DNA of 35,780 nt from Actinomycetes bacterium (lineage in GTDB: Bacteria; Actinomycetota; Acidimicrobiia; Acidimicrobiales; Bog-793). Positions 22,679-31,010 of the stretch are shown piece by piece (the stretch's first letter is position 1; each line of letters opens with the position of its first letter). The notes under the pieces are model-generated. The model was not told where the DNA came from and ran no database searches. It saw only the letters and a list, made by a program, of their open reading frames with translations. Made by a program: the position numbers and the translations under genes. Location: NCBI GenBank assembly GCA_021786195.1, contig JAJYNS010000090.1, positions 1 through 35,780 of the forward strand, given 5' to 3'.

Positions 22679-24063
22679 CCGCACCCCCGGCCGAGCGGCA
22701 GCGTGAGCAGCAGCGAGTCGCCCTGCGCCCCGTAGAGCCGGCGCAGCTCGAGCCTCGAGAGGGCGGCCGCCTGCTCGACCCGGGCGCAGGCCGCCTCGAG
22801 CCGGTCCGGGTCGGCCACGGTCACGGTCACATAGCCCGAGAACCGGAAGAAGGCGTGGCCGTCCGCGAGCTCCGCCTCGCGCTGGAGCACCGCCTCGTGC
22901 TCCCGGCTGCGCCGGGCGGAGACGGCGAAGCCGTGGCGGCGGCGCAGCTCGGCGTCGGCGACCGCGGAGGTGCGGGCGTGCTCGGCCGTGCGGACGGCAC
23001 GAAGCGGCGGGACGGCGGCCATGACGACCGAGACCGACCGCCGCTCGTCGCAGCCGACGAGCAGGGGCAGGAGGAAGTCGCTCGCCACCTCTGCCCTCGG
23101 CCACTCGGCGATCCAATAGGTGGCATGCCAGGTCCCGTCGGTGCGCACCCGGGACCAGGAGACCTCGACGGCGACGGGCCAGGCCCACGCCGCCGGCGCG
23201 GCGGTCGGGAAGGCGTCGAAGCTCCTGCGCAGCAGGGTCTGCAGCCCCGTGCGCGACAGCACCCCCTCGACGGGCACCGCGGCGTCCCGGCAGCACCGGT
23301 CGAGACGAGCCACCTCCTCGGCGAGCCCGGCAGGTCCCCCGGCCGAGGACGACCCCCGCAGGGTGCAGGCGAGGTAGAGCTCGTGCCGCAGGAACCCCGA
23401 GGCCTCGGCCTCGAGCAGCTCCTGGTAGGAGCGCATCGCAGGCCCTCCGGGCGCGCCCTCTTTCTCGAGATGGCGGGCGAGCGCCTCGCCCCGGTCCGGC
23501 ACCGTGCGCTCGATCCACTGGAGGCGATGGACCGGGGCGCCCGAGCGCGCCGCGGCGGCGAGCACGCCCGACCAGGCCGCGACCCGCTGCGCCCGCTCCT
23601 CCTCGCCGAGCAAGGCGAAAGAGCTCGACCCGAGCGAGAGCACCGCTGTCCAGGTGCCCGAGCGCCGGTCGTGGAGGGCGCCGAACGCCCCTCGCACCCC
23701 CGGCCCTTCGACCTCCGCGACCGCGAGGGGGGCCAGGGGCCCCGGGGGCCGCGGCAAGCGGGCGGGCGGGCGGCCCTCGATGACCGCCCGCCGGCGCCCG
23801 AGCAGGAGCGCGGCAAGGTAGCGGGCGGCGAGCGGCGCCCACTCCTCGACGCTGCGACCGCGCACCGGCCAGGCGACGACGGCGAGGGCGAGGAGCGTCA
23901 GGCCGGCCGCCGACGCCACCCCGGCCGTGCCGCCGAGCGCGCGCAGCAGGCCGAGGGCGGCGAGCAGCGCGCCCCAGACGACGGCGACCTGGCCGCCTCT
24001 CGCTCCCGCGAGCAGGCCCCGACGATCCCTGGGGCCGAAGCGGTAGCGGGGCGGCTCGCTCAT
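22675..24063 (-). CDS. SCO6880-like conjugation/secretion protein
   Basis: This 462-residue protein begins with YRFGPRDRRGLLAG and two hydrophobic segments (about 25-65), followed by a large soluble region. This resembles the SCO6880 family found in actinobacterial conjugative elements, whose N-terminus is PrgI-like. Supporting stretches include ERTVPDRGEALARHL, SYQELLE and ARRSREHEAVLQREAELADGH. It probably replaces VirB3 and the N-terminal half of VirB4. No nucleotide-binding motif is visible. It overlaps both neighbours by ATGA. Family assignment is by gene order and recognisable segments, not by alignment. Confidence 0.75.
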   Translation of the reverse strand: MSEPPRYRFGPRDRRGLLAGARGGQVAVVWGALLAALGLLRALGGTAGVASAAGLTLLALAVVAWPVRGRSVEEWAPLAARYLAALLLGRRRAVIEGRPPARLPRPPGPLAPLAVAEVEGPGVRGAFGALHDRRSGTWTAVLSLGSSSFALLGEEERAQRVAAWSGVLAAAARSGAPVHRLQWIERTVPDRGEALARHLEKEGAPGGPAMRSYQELLEAEASGFLRHELYLACTLRGSSSAGGPAGLAEEVARLDRCCRDAAVPVEGVLSRTGLQTLLRRSFDAFPTAAPAAWAWPVAVEVSWSRVRTDGTWHATYWIAEWPRAEVASDFLLPLLVGCDERRSVSVVMAAVPPLRAVRTAEHARTSAVADAELRRRHGFAVSARRSREHEAVLQREAELADGHAFFRFSGYVTVTVADPDRLEAACARVEQAAALSRLELRRLYGAQGDSLLLTLPLGRGCG

Positions 24064-25256
24064 CGCGGCGGCTGCTCGGGCTCGAGGCGCCGACGCATCT
24101 CGGGGACGTGGCGCTGGACCTCGGGGCTCGAGTACGAGACGACCACCGGCCCGCCCGGCTCGTCGACGACCGGCGCGCCGGCGGACGCGCCGCCGGGCGC
24201 GCCACGGGAGCCCCCTCCGGGGCCGGTCGGCGGCTGCGGGCCGGCCGGGCCGCCGCCGTCGAGGCCGGCGCCGCCCGAGTCGCCCGGGTAGGCCCCGCCT
24301 CGGGCCATGCGCACGGCGGCGATGCGCTCGGGCCGGGCCAGGGCGGCGGCGCCGAGCGCCTCGACGTCCCGCGCCGTCCGGTAGGCGCGCAGGGCGAGCC
24401 CCTCGAACTGCAGCAGCGCGCCGGCCTCGACCATCGGGACGAGCCTGAGCAGGCTGAAGGGCGCGAGCACCGCGAGCAGCAGCAGCGCGACCCCCTCGAC
24501 CAGCGAGGACAACCCGTCGCCTGAGGCCACGGTGATCGCCGAGAGCGCGAGGACCCCGCAGATGACCACCTTGGAGAGCACCAGCGCGGCGATCGTCTCC
24601 CCGAGGCGCCGCGCCCAGTGCGCCGTCGCCGGCCAGACGAGCCCGGCGAGCGCCAAGGGCAGGAACAGCGTCGCCGCGGCGACCGCCGCCGAGCGGACCA
24701 CGAGCTCGAACCACAGCATCAGGGCGATCGCCGCGAGCAGGACGGCGAGGACGAGCGCCCCGAAACCGCCGATCGAGGCCGCCCCGCCGCCCGCCGCGAC
24801 GGCGCCGAGGCCGACGACGACCGCCCCGACGATGCGGTCGACCGGGCGACCGGCCGAGGCGAGCAGGGCGTTCCCGGCCTCGTCCGCGGCGCGCAGGGCG
24901 AGGGAGACGAGCTGGACGGCGATCGCGGCGAGCAGGACCGCCACCGGCAGCCGGACGAGGGCGGCCCTCAGCAGGGCGCCGACGTCCTGGCGGACGACCG
25001 CCTGGACCGCCGCCAGGACGAGCAGCGGGAGCGACAGCGCCGCGCCGAGCGCGAGGACGACCTCGAGCTCGGGCGCGATCGAGCGGCCGAGGTCGGGGAC
25101 CGTGGTGCTCGTGAGCACGGCGCCGACCGCACGGAGCACCGCGCCGGCCCCCTCGGCGACCCAGCCGACGACGATCCCGAGGGCCTCGTCGACGACGGAG
25201 CGGACGAGAGAGGAGCCGAGGCCGAGGACCGACGCGGCAAGCTGGGGAGCGGGCAT
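24060..25256 (-). CDS. TrbL/VirB6-like polytopic membrane protein
   Basis: This 398-residue protein has several hydrophobic segments between about 60 and 290, separated by short charged loops. A cytosolic C-terminal tail rich in Gly/Pro ends in SSPEVQRHVPEMRRRLEPEQ. This is the layout of TrbL/VirB6 proteins, which form the inner-membrane core of type IV secretion channels. An amphipathic N-terminus (LVRSVVDEALGIVVGWVAEGAG) precedes the first segment, as in actinobacterial relatives. The ATG at 25256 is the first start after the upstream small gene, 44 bases away. The stop overlaps the next ATG. Sequence divergence in this family is high. Confidence 0.72.
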   Translation of the reverse strand: MPAPQLAASVLGLGSSLVRSVVDEALGIVVGWVAEGAGAVLRAVGAVLTSTTVPDLGRSIAPELEVVLALGAALSLPLLVLAAVQAVVRQDVGALLRAALVRLPVAVLLAAIAVQLVSLALRAADEAGNALLASAGRPVDRIVGAVVVGLGAVAAGGGAASIGGFGALVLAVLLAAIALMLWFELVVRSAAVAAATLFLPLALAGLVWPATAHWARRLGETIAALVLSKVVICGVLALSAITVASGDGLSSLVEGVALLLLAVLAPFSLLRLVPMVEAGALLQFEGLALRAYRTARDVEALGAAALARPERIAAVRMARGGAYPGDSGGAGLDGGGPAGPQPPTGPGGGSRGAPGGASAGAPVVDEPGGPVVVSYSSPEVQRHVPEMRRRLEPEQPPR

Positions 25257-25300
25257 CGACTGGCGCCGGGGGACGTGGTGAGGCGGACGGAGGGCTCGGC

Positions 25301-25627
25301 CTATGGGTGCACGCTCGTTCCCTGGTTGAACAGGAAGTTGAGCAGGGCTGGCGCCGCGCCGATGACCAGGGCGGCGGCACCGGAGACGAGGACGGCCCGC
25401 CGGCCGTTCGTCGTGTGCTGGTAGTTGTTGGTGTGCGAGCCGACCGCCCAGGTCGCCGCGCCGACCACAAGGCCGACGAGGCAGAGCACGAGGCCCCACC
25501 AGCCGATCCCGTTCGTCAGCGTCTGGATGACGTTCGAGCCGGGCAGGGCCGAGTCGCTCGGGGTCAGCGTCAGGGTCGTCGACGCGGCGAGGACTCGGAC
25601 CGCAGACGGCAACGCGCCAAGGGGCAC
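25301..25627 (-). CDS. DUF6112/VirB2-like small membrane protein
   Basis: This 108-residue protein has a weakly hydrophobic N-terminus, then two membrane segments (about 41-60 and 79-98) around the polar loop VGSHTNNYQHTTNGRRAVLVS. This pattern, with G-S-H-x-x-N-Y and G-R-R-A-V-L-V-S, is that of the DUF6112 proteins that accompany SCO6880-like genes and resemble VirB2 pilin subunits. AGGAGG stands 6 bases before the GTG at 25627, a textbook ribosome site. It is the first gene of the secretion cassette, divergent from the sensor kinase across 185 bases. Confidence 0.78.
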   Translation of the reverse strand: MPLGALPSAVRVLAASTTLTLTPSDSALPGSNVIQTLTNGIGWWGLVLCLVGLVVGAATWAVGSHTNNYQHTTNGRRAVLVSGAAALVIGAAPALLNFLFNQGTSVHP

Positions 25628-25812
25628 CCTGCACCTCCTCTTGTCGCCCGCGCTGCCACGCGGGGCTGGGACGACGGACGCGAGGCAGCCTGGCCGGCCC
25701 GGCTCCCGCGGCAGCTACCGGCCGCCTGGAGGAGCTCCGGACGCGCCCGGCCGCGACGGATCGCCGTGCCGAGCTGCAATGCTGTGCACGTGGACCTCCT
25801 CCCCCTCCTCCG

Positions 25813-27069
25813 GTGCTAGGGACGGCGCAGCTCCCTGCCTACGGGATCGCCGCGATCGCCGCCGGCGCGCTCGTCCTCGCCGGCGCCGCCTACACCCTCG
25901 GCGCCCGACGGCCGCTGCGCTCGCTGCGGGAGCGGCTGAGCTCGGTCGCCAGCCGGCTCGGCGCCGAGACCGCCTCGCCCGAGCCGAGGCGCGTCGACGA
26001 GCTGATCGGCCTCGTCGAGCGGGCCACCGAGCGGGCCTCGGAGACCGTCGCCGTCGCGAGCGATGACGCGATGCGGCTCAGGAGGGCGTTCGACACCCTC
26101 TCCCAGGCGGTCATCGTCTGTGACGAGCACGGGAAGCCCGTCTTCCGCAACGCCCGGGCGATGCTGCTGATGGGCGGGCGGCACGGCGACGCGCTCGCGG
26201 TCCAGGCGGTCGACGAGCTCCTCGCCTCGACCGCCCCCGGCACGACGGAGGAGCGGACGCTCGAGCTCTACGGCCCTCCTCGCCGGACGCTCGCGGTCCG
26301 CACGACGAGCCTCGACAACGGCCAGCGCGCCCTCGGGATCATCGCGGTGATCGAGGACATCTCCGAGCGGCGGCGCCTCGAGGAGGTGCGGCGCGACTTC
26401 GTCGCCAACGTGAGCCACGAGCTGAAGACGCCCATGGGCGCGCTCGGCCTGCTCGCGGAGACCCTGCTCTCGGAGACCGAGCCCGAGGTCTCCCGCCGCC
26501 TCGCCGAGCGCATCCACACCGAGGCGTTTCGGGTCTCGCGGATCATCGACGACCTCCTCGACCTGACCCGCATCGAGAGCGAGGAGTCCCCGCCGAGAGA
26601 GCCCGTGCTCGTCAACCTCGTCATGGCGGAGGCCACCGAGCGGGTGCGAGCCGCGGCGGAGCAGCGCAACGTCAAGGTCGAGGTCGAGGAGCCCTCGCCG
26701 CCCGTCGCCGTGCTCGGCGACCGACGCCAGCTGACCTCGGCCGTCTACAACCTGCTCGAGAACGCGGTGAAGTTCTCCTACGAGGGCGGCGCCGTCTCGA
26801 TGAGCGGGCGTGCGGAGGGCGACGACGTCGTGATCACGGTGACGGACCACGGCATCGGCATACCCGCCCGTGACCTCGAGCGCGTCTTCGAGCGCTTCTA
26901 CCGAGTCGACCACGGCCGCAGCCGCCTGACGGGAGGGACCGGGCTCGGCCTCGCGATCGTCCGGCACGTCGCCCAGAACCACCACGGGTCGGTGGCCGTG
27001 GAGTCCCGGGAGGGAGAAGGGGCTACGTTTACCCTGGTGCTTCCCTTGCAGGGTCGGGCCGAGGGATGA
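25813..27069 (+). CDS. Sensor histidine kinase, SenX3/PhoR-like
   Basis: This 418-residue protein has one N-terminal membrane segment (about 9-29), a linker helix, a PAS-like domain (about 92-185), a HisKA domain with His202 in NVSHELKTP, and a HATPase domain with N box NLLENAVKFS, G1 DHGIGIP, F box FERFYRVD and G2 GGTGLGLAIV. A single membrane segment plus PAS is the SenX3 layout, and such kinases sense phosphate state through the Pst system. The next gene, its regulator, starts by a 4-base overlap. The GTG at 25813 lacks a Shine-Dalgarno sequence; a 9-codon upstream frame overlaps it. Confidence 0.93.
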   Translation: MLGTAQLPAYGIAAIAAGALVLAGAAYTLGARRPLRSLRERLSSVASRLGAETASPEPRRVDELIGLVERATERASETVAVASDDAMRLRRAFDTLSQAVIVCDEHGKPVFRNARAMLLMGGRHGDALAVQAVDELLASTAPGTTEERTLELYGPPRRTLAVRTTSLDNGQRALGIIAVIEDISERRRLEEVRRDFVANVSHELKTPMGALGLLAETLLSETEPEVSRRLAERIHTEAFRVSRIIDDLLDLTRIESEESPPREPVLVNLVMAEATERVRAAAEQRNVKVEVEEPSPPVAVLGDRRQLTSAVYNLLENAVKFSYEGGAVSMSGRAEGDDVVITVTDHGIGIPARDLERVFERFYRVDHGRSRLTGGTGLGLAIVRHVAQNHHGSVAVESREGEGATFTLVLPLQGRAEG

Positions 27070-27953
27070 GCCCCCCCGCCGTCGAGCGGCGCGGCCCCCA
27101 GCGATCAGGGCCAGCAGGTCAGGCCTCGGGGGGCCGCCTGCCGGGGCAGCGGCCGGCGGGGCCAGTGGCCACCGAAGACGAGCTCGACGCTGGCAGGGGC
27201 CGGCAGGAGCGGCGCGTCCAGGTCCTGCTCGCCGAGGACGAGGAGTCCTTCGTCGAGGCCCTCGTCATCGGCCTGGACCGCGAGGGCTTCGCCGTCACCG
27301 TTGCCCGCGACGGCGCGGAGGCCCTGCGGCGCTTCGAGGCGAGCCCGCCCGACCTCGTGCTGCTCGACGTGATGCTGCCGAAGATCTCCGGGCTCGACGT
27401 GTGCCGGTCGATCCGGGCCCGCTCGAGCGTCCCGATCATCATGGTGACGGCGAAGTCGAGCGAGATCGACACCGTCGTCGGCCTCGAGGTCGGCGCGGAC
27501 GACTACGTCGCGAAGCCCTACCGCCTGCGAGAGCTCGTCTCCCGCATGCGCGCCGTCCTCCGGCGCGTGCCCAAGGAGCCCGCACGCGGCGGCCCGGCGC
27601 CGTCCGAGCCGCGGCTCCCCGCCTTCGAGCCGCCGAGCTCGGTGCTCGAGGTCGGCGAGGTCCGGCTCGACCCCGAGCGCCACGAGTGCACCGTGCGCGG
27701 CCAGGAGGTCCAGCTCCCGCTGAAGGAGTTCGACCTGCTCGAGGCGCTGCTGTCCAACGCCGGGCGGGTCGTCACCCGGGACGCGCTGATCGACCGGGTC
27801 TGGGGGAGCGATTACGTGGGGGACACCAAGACCCTCGACGTCCACGTCAAGAGGCTCCGCTCCCGGATCGAGGCCGACCCGGCGAGGCCGGTGCTCATCA
27901 CGACGATCCGGGGCCTCGGCTACCGGTTCGAGGCCCCCCGCCCGCGCCGGTAG
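27066..27953 (+). CDS. Response regulator, RegX3/PhoP-like
   Basis: This 295-residue regulator has a receiver domain (about 51-168) with the acidic pair near 57-59, phospho-acceptor Asp101 (LVLLDVMLP), Thr128 and Lys150 (AKPY). An OmpR-type winged helix (about 192-290) follows, with LPLKEFDLLEALL, DALIDRVWG and TLDVHVKRLRSRIE. It would bind PHO-box repeats such as those before pstB. The first 50 residues are Pro/Gly/Arg-rich and absent from usual RegX3. A GTG at about residue 34 (27165) or a nearby start may be the real one. The ATG used here overlaps the kinase stop (ATGA), matching local style. Confidence 0.93.
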   Translation: MSPPAVERRGPQRSGPAGQASGGRLPGQRPAGPVATEDELDAGRGRQERRVQVLLAEDEESFVEALVIGLDREGFAVTVARDGAEALRRFEASPPDLVLLDVMLPKISGLDVCRSIRARSSVPIIMVTAKSSEIDTVVGLEVGADDYVAKPYRLRELVSRMRAVLRRVPKEPARGGPAPSEPRLPAFEPPSSVLEVGEVRLDPERHECTVRGQEVQLPLKEFDLLEALLSNAGRVVTRDALIDRVWGSDYVGDTKTLDVHVKRLRSRIEADPARPVLITTIRGLGYRFEAPRPRR

Positions 27954-27956
27954 CCT
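27951..27956 (+). promoter_or_regulatory. -10 box for the leaderless ABC ATPase transcript
   Basis: TAGCCT fits TANNNT and lies 7 bases before the GTG at 27964. Its first three bases are also the TAG stop codon of the response regulator, so a stop codon and a promoter element are fused here. Confidence 0.55.
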
Positions 27957-27963
27957 CGGCCGG

Positions 27964-28869
27964 GTGCCGGCGATCGAGGTCGAGGGTCTTCAGGTCCGCT
28001 ACGGAGCCACCCTCGCCGTCGACGGCGTCTCCTTCAGCGTCGGCTCGGGAGAGGTCGTGGCCCTCCTCGGCCCGAACGGCGCCGGCAAGACCTCGACGGT
28101 CGAGACGCTGGAGGGCTACCGGCGCCCGAGCGCCGGCCGGGTGCGGGTCCTCGGCCTCGACCCCGTCGCCGACCGGAGGTCGCTCGTCGCCCGCATCGGG
28201 GTGATGCTCCAGGAGGGCGGGAGCTACCCCGTGCTCAGCCCCGAGCGCTCGCTGCGCCTGTTCGCCTCCTACTACGACGCCCCCCGCGACCCCGAGGAGC
28301 TGCTCGAGCTGACGGGCCTCACCGCCGTCGCCCGGCGCCCCGCCCGGCGCCTGTCCGGCGGCGAGCGCCAGCGACTCTCCCTCGCCCTCGCCCTCGTCGG
28401 GCGGCCCCGCGTGGCCTTCCTCGACGAGCCGACGGCCGGCGTCGACCCCGCCGGGCGCCTCGTCGTGCGGGAGATCATCGGGTCCCTGCGCGCCGAGGGT
28501 GTCGCGGTCCTGCTCACGACCCACGAGCTGGCCGAGGCGGAGCGGCTCGCCGACAGGGTCGTCATCGTCGACCGCGGCCGGGTCGTCGCCGCGGCGAGGC
28601 CGGCGGAGCTGGTCAGGACGGGCGAGGAGATCCGCTTCGGGGCCCCGGCCCGGATCGACGTCGCCGAGCTGGGCAGGGCCCTCGGCACGACCGTCTCGGA
28701 GCTCTCCCCCGGCGAGTACCGGGTCGCCGCGGCCGCCACCCCGGCAAGGGTCGCCGCGCTGACGGCGTGGCTCGCCGAGCACGACCTCCCCCTCGCCGAC
28801 CTGCGGGCCGGGCGCCAGACGCTGGAGGACGCCTTCCTGCGGCTCACGGGCCACGAGGGCTCGCCATGA
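27964..28869 (+). CDS. ABC transporter ATP-binding protein
   Basis: This 301-residue ATPase has Walker A GPNGAGKT at 36-43, signature LSGGERQ at 130-136, Walker B VAFLDEPTAGVDP (about 150-162) and the His-loop LLTTHELAEAE. The LEGYRRP and GVDPAGR stretches and the C-terminal extension (about 215-301) place it with ABC-2 drug/lipid exporter ATPases. It overlaps the permease gene by ATGA. An ABC ATPase and permease next to ctaA is a recurring actinobacterial arrangement (for example the Rv1456c-Rv1458c region), but the substrate is unknown. The GTG start is supported by the TAGCCT box. Confidence 0.93.
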   Translation: MPAIEVEGLQVRYGATLAVDGVSFSVGSGEVVALLGPNGAGKTSTVETLEGYRRPSAGRVRVLGLDPVADRRSLVARIGVMLQEGGSYPVLSPERSLRLFASYYDAPRDPEELLELTGLTAVARRPARRLSGGERQRLSLALALVGRPRVAFLDEPTAGVDPAGRLVVREIIGSLRAEGVAVLLTTHELAEAERLADRVVIVDRGRVVAAARPAELVRTGEEIRFGAPARIDVAELGRALGTTVSELSPGEYRVAAAATPARVAALTAWLAEHDLPLADLRAGRQTLEDAFLRLTGHEGSP

Positions 28870-29600
28870 CGGCCCCAAGGTCCCGGGCGCTGTACGCCCA
28901 GGCGGTCGAGGAGGTCCGCATGACCCTGGAGCACGGGGAGCGGCTGCTCGTGACCTTCGTCATCCCCCTCGCCGGCCTCCTGCTGTTCTCCGAGGTGCCG
29001 ATCGTCTCGACGGGGAGCCAACCGAGGGTGCAGTTCTTCGCGCCGAGCGTCCTCGCCTTGGCGGTCGTCTCGACGGCCATGGTCAACCTCGGGATATCCA
29101 CGGGCTTCGAGCGGGGCTGGGGCGTGCTGAAGCGCCTCGGAGCGACGCCGCTCGGACCCGTCCGCCTCCTCTTGGCGAAGATCCTCGCCGTCCTCGCCGT
29201 CGAGGTCCTCCAGGCCGCAGTGCTCGGCGGCGTCGCCGCAGGGCTCGGCTGGCGGCCCCACGGGCCCGTCGGGGAGGCGGTCGGCGCCGCGGCGCTCGGC
29301 ACGGTCGCCTTCGCCGGGATCGGGTTCCTGCTCGCCGGGACCCTGCGCGCCGAGGCGACCCTGGCGGTCACCAACACGCTCTACGTCGTGTTCCTCGGCA
29401 TCAGCGGGATCATGTTCCCCCTGGGACAGCTCCGGGGGTTCGCGCCCGTCGCCCGGCTGCTCCCCGCTGCGGCGCTCGCGGACCTCCTCCACCCCGCCCT
29501 CGACGCCGGCGGCCGGGTCCCGGTGGAGGGCTGGGTGGTCCTCGCGATCTGGGCCCTGGTCGCGCCGTCGGTCGCCGCGGCGACGTTCCGCTTCGACTGA
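28866..29600 (+). CDS. ABC-2 type transporter permease
   Basis: This 244-residue membrane protein has six hydrophobic segments (about 29-44, 58-79, 101-122, 135-157, 166-184 and 220-238). FERGWGVLKRLGATPLG near 80-96 is the cytosolic coupling stretch typical of ABC-2 exporters, and GISGIMFPLGQLRG near 179-192 is a common ABC-2 motif. It is the membrane partner of the preceding ATPase and may export a lipid or an oxidase-assembly factor, given ctaA next door; that is inference. It ends 91 bases before ctaA. Confidence 0.9.
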   Translation: MTAPRSRALYAQAVEEVRMTLEHGERLLVTFVIPLAGLLLFSEVPIVSTGSQPRVQFFAPSVLALAVVSTAMVNLGISTGFERGWGVLKRLGATPLGPVRLLLAKILAVLAVEVLQAAVLGGVAAGLGWRPHGPVGEAVGAAALGTVAFAGIGFLLAGTLRAEATLAVTNTLYVVFLGISGIMFPLGQLRGFAPVARLLPAAALADLLHPALDAGGRVPVEGWVVLAIWALVAPSVAAATFRFD

Positions 29601-29647
29601 CCGGGGCCTCACCCGCCCGGCCGCGCCCTCGGCGGGCGCCGGGGCGC

Positions 29648-29673
29648 GCCGGCGGGCGGCATGCCGGCGGGCG
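29648..29673 (+). repeat. Two 11-bp direct repeats just before the ctaA promoter
   Basis: GCCGGCGGGCG occurs at 29648-29658 and again at 29663-29673, a 15-base period, ending four bases before the ctaA -10 box. It could be an operator, but a chance GC-rich repeat cannot be excluded. Confidence 0.4.
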
Positions 29674-29677
29674 TACC

Positions 29678-29683
29678 TACGAT
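29678..29683 (+). promoter_or_regulatory. -10 box for a leaderless ctaA transcript
   Basis: TACGAT fits TANNNT and ends 8 bases before the GTG at 29692. This favours 29692 over the in-frame TTG at 29683, which overlaps the box. Confidence 0.55.
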
Positions 29684-29691
29684 TGTCGGTC

Positions 29692-30678
29692 GTGCGACCC
29701 GTGACGCCGCTCTCCCCGAGCAGGGTGAGCCCGCTGCTGTTCCGTCGCCTCGCGCTCGCCTCCGCCGCCTGCTACGCGCTGCTCGTCGTGACCGGAGGCG
29801 CCGTGCGGCTCACCGGCTCGGGCCTCGGCTGCCTCGACTGGCCGACCTGCTCCCAATCCCACATCACCCCGGCGGTGTCGTTCCACCCGCTCGTCGAGTT
29901 CTCGAACCGGATGGTGAGCGTCGTCGTGACCGTGGTCTCGATCGCGACGTTCCTTTCGGCCCTCGCACCACGGGTGCGCCGCCGCGACCTCGTCTGGCTC
30001 TCCTCCGGCCTCCTCGCGGGCCTGGCGGGCCAGATCGTCATCGGGGGGATCGTCGTCCTCACCAAGCTCAACCCCTACTGGGTCGCCCTCCACTTCCTGC
30101 TCACCCTGGCGATCCTCGCCGACGCGATCGTGCTCTACGAGCACGCGGCCCGAGGCGACCGAGTCGTCGGGCACCTCGTCGGGCCGGAGCTGAGATGGCT
30201 CGTGCGCCTGCTGCTGGCGACGATCACCGCGCTCGTCATGGCCGGCACGACCGTGACCGGCAGCGGCCCACACGCCGGCGGACCCGGCGCCCAGCGCATC
30301 CAGCTCCCGTTCCGGGACCTCGCCGAGCTGCACGCCGACGTCGCGCTGTTCCTCATCGGGCTCACCCTGGCGACGCTGTTCGCGCTCCGCCAGGCCCGCG
30401 CGCCCGGGAGCGTGCAGCGGCGGGCGAGGACCTTCCTCGAGATCCTCTTCGTCCAGGGCTCACTCGGCTACACCCAGTACTTCCTCCACGACAACGCCCT
30501 CGTCGTCGGGTTCCACCTCGCAGGGGCGACGGCCGCCTGGACGGCGATCATCCTCCTCTACCTCGGCCTGCAGCGCCGCGAGGCCAGCGTCCCGGTGCCG
30601 CGGCACGCCGGGGAGGCGACGCTCGAGCGCTCCGAGGCGCTCGCCGCCCTTGCCGGGAGCCTGGGCGATGCCGGCTAG
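29692..30678 (+). CDS. ctaA: Haem A synthase (CtaA/COX15)
   Basis: This 328-residue, eight-segment membrane protein oxidises haem O to haem A, the cofactor of the aa3 oxidase encoded here. The Cys pair of LGCLDWPTC (Cys47, Cys53) and the haem-ligand His residues His65 ([11 protein letters not shown], with Glu69), His134 (ALHFLLT), His214 ([10 protein letters not shown]) and His275 ([11 protein letters not shown]) are all present. The two-fold repeat of four helices is visible, with [15 protein letters not shown] in the first half and [12 protein letters not shown] in the second. No ctaB is in the window. The GTG is chosen from the -10 spacing. Its end overlaps clpS by 11 bases. Confidence 0.94.
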   Translation: MRPVTPLSPSRVSPLLFRRLALASAACYALLVVTGGAVRLTGSGLGCLDWPTCSQSHITPAVSFHPLVEFSNRMVSVVVTVVSIATFLSALAPRVRRRDLVWLSSGLLAGLAGQIVIGGIVVLTKLNPYWVALHFLLTLAILADAIVLYEHAARGDRVVGHLVGPELRWLVRLLLATITALVMAGTTVTGSGPHAGGPGAQRIQLPFRDLAELHADVALFLIGLTLATLFALRQARAPGSVQRRARTFLEILFVQGSLGYTQYFLHDNALVVGFHLAGATAAWTAIILLYLGLQRREASVPVPRHAGEATLERSEALAALAGSLGDAG

Positions 30679-30985
30679 CGCAGGCTCGGCCGCGCCGACC
30701 GTCGAGAGGGTTGCCGAGGAGGTCGCCGGCGCCGAGTCGGCCACCCGAGAGGAGCGACCCTGGCTCGTCGTCGTCTGGAACGACCCGATCAACCTGATGT
30801 CCTACGTGACCTACGTGTTCCAGAAGCTCTTCGGCTACAGCCGGGAGCGAGCGACGAAGCTCATGCTCGACGTCCACACCAAGGGGCGGGCGGTCGTCTC
30901 GTCCGGCCCACGCGAGCAGGCGGAGAACGACGTCGCCCGCCTGCACCGCCACGGCCTGTGGGCGACGATGGAGCAGCCGGAGTGA
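30668..30985 (+). CDS. clpS: ATP-dependent Clp protease adaptor ClpS
   Basis: This 105-residue adaptor delivers N-degron substrates to ClpAP/ClpCP. The core has [18 protein letters not shown], with the Asn-Asp pair that reads the N-terminal residue, then [20 protein letters not shown] and the C-terminal [13 protein letters not shown]. The first 30 residues are a flexible Ala/Glu-rich tail, as usual. The ATG at 30668 overlaps the end of ctaA. It is followed 25 bases later by a DUF2017 gene, the usual actinobacterial neighbour. Confidence 0.95.
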   Translation: MPASAGSAAPTVERVAEEVAGAESATREERPWLVVVWNDPINLMSYVTYVFQKLFGYSRERATKLMLDVHTKGRAVVSSGPREQAENDVARLHRHGLWATMEQPE

Positions 30986-31010
30986 CCGGCTCGCGACCAC
31001 CCCGGCCGCG

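Noticed and set aside
26401-26700. Frameshift in the kinase between HisKA and ATPase domains
   Set aside because: I checked because of a charged stretch; the frame is continuous and all boxes are in order.
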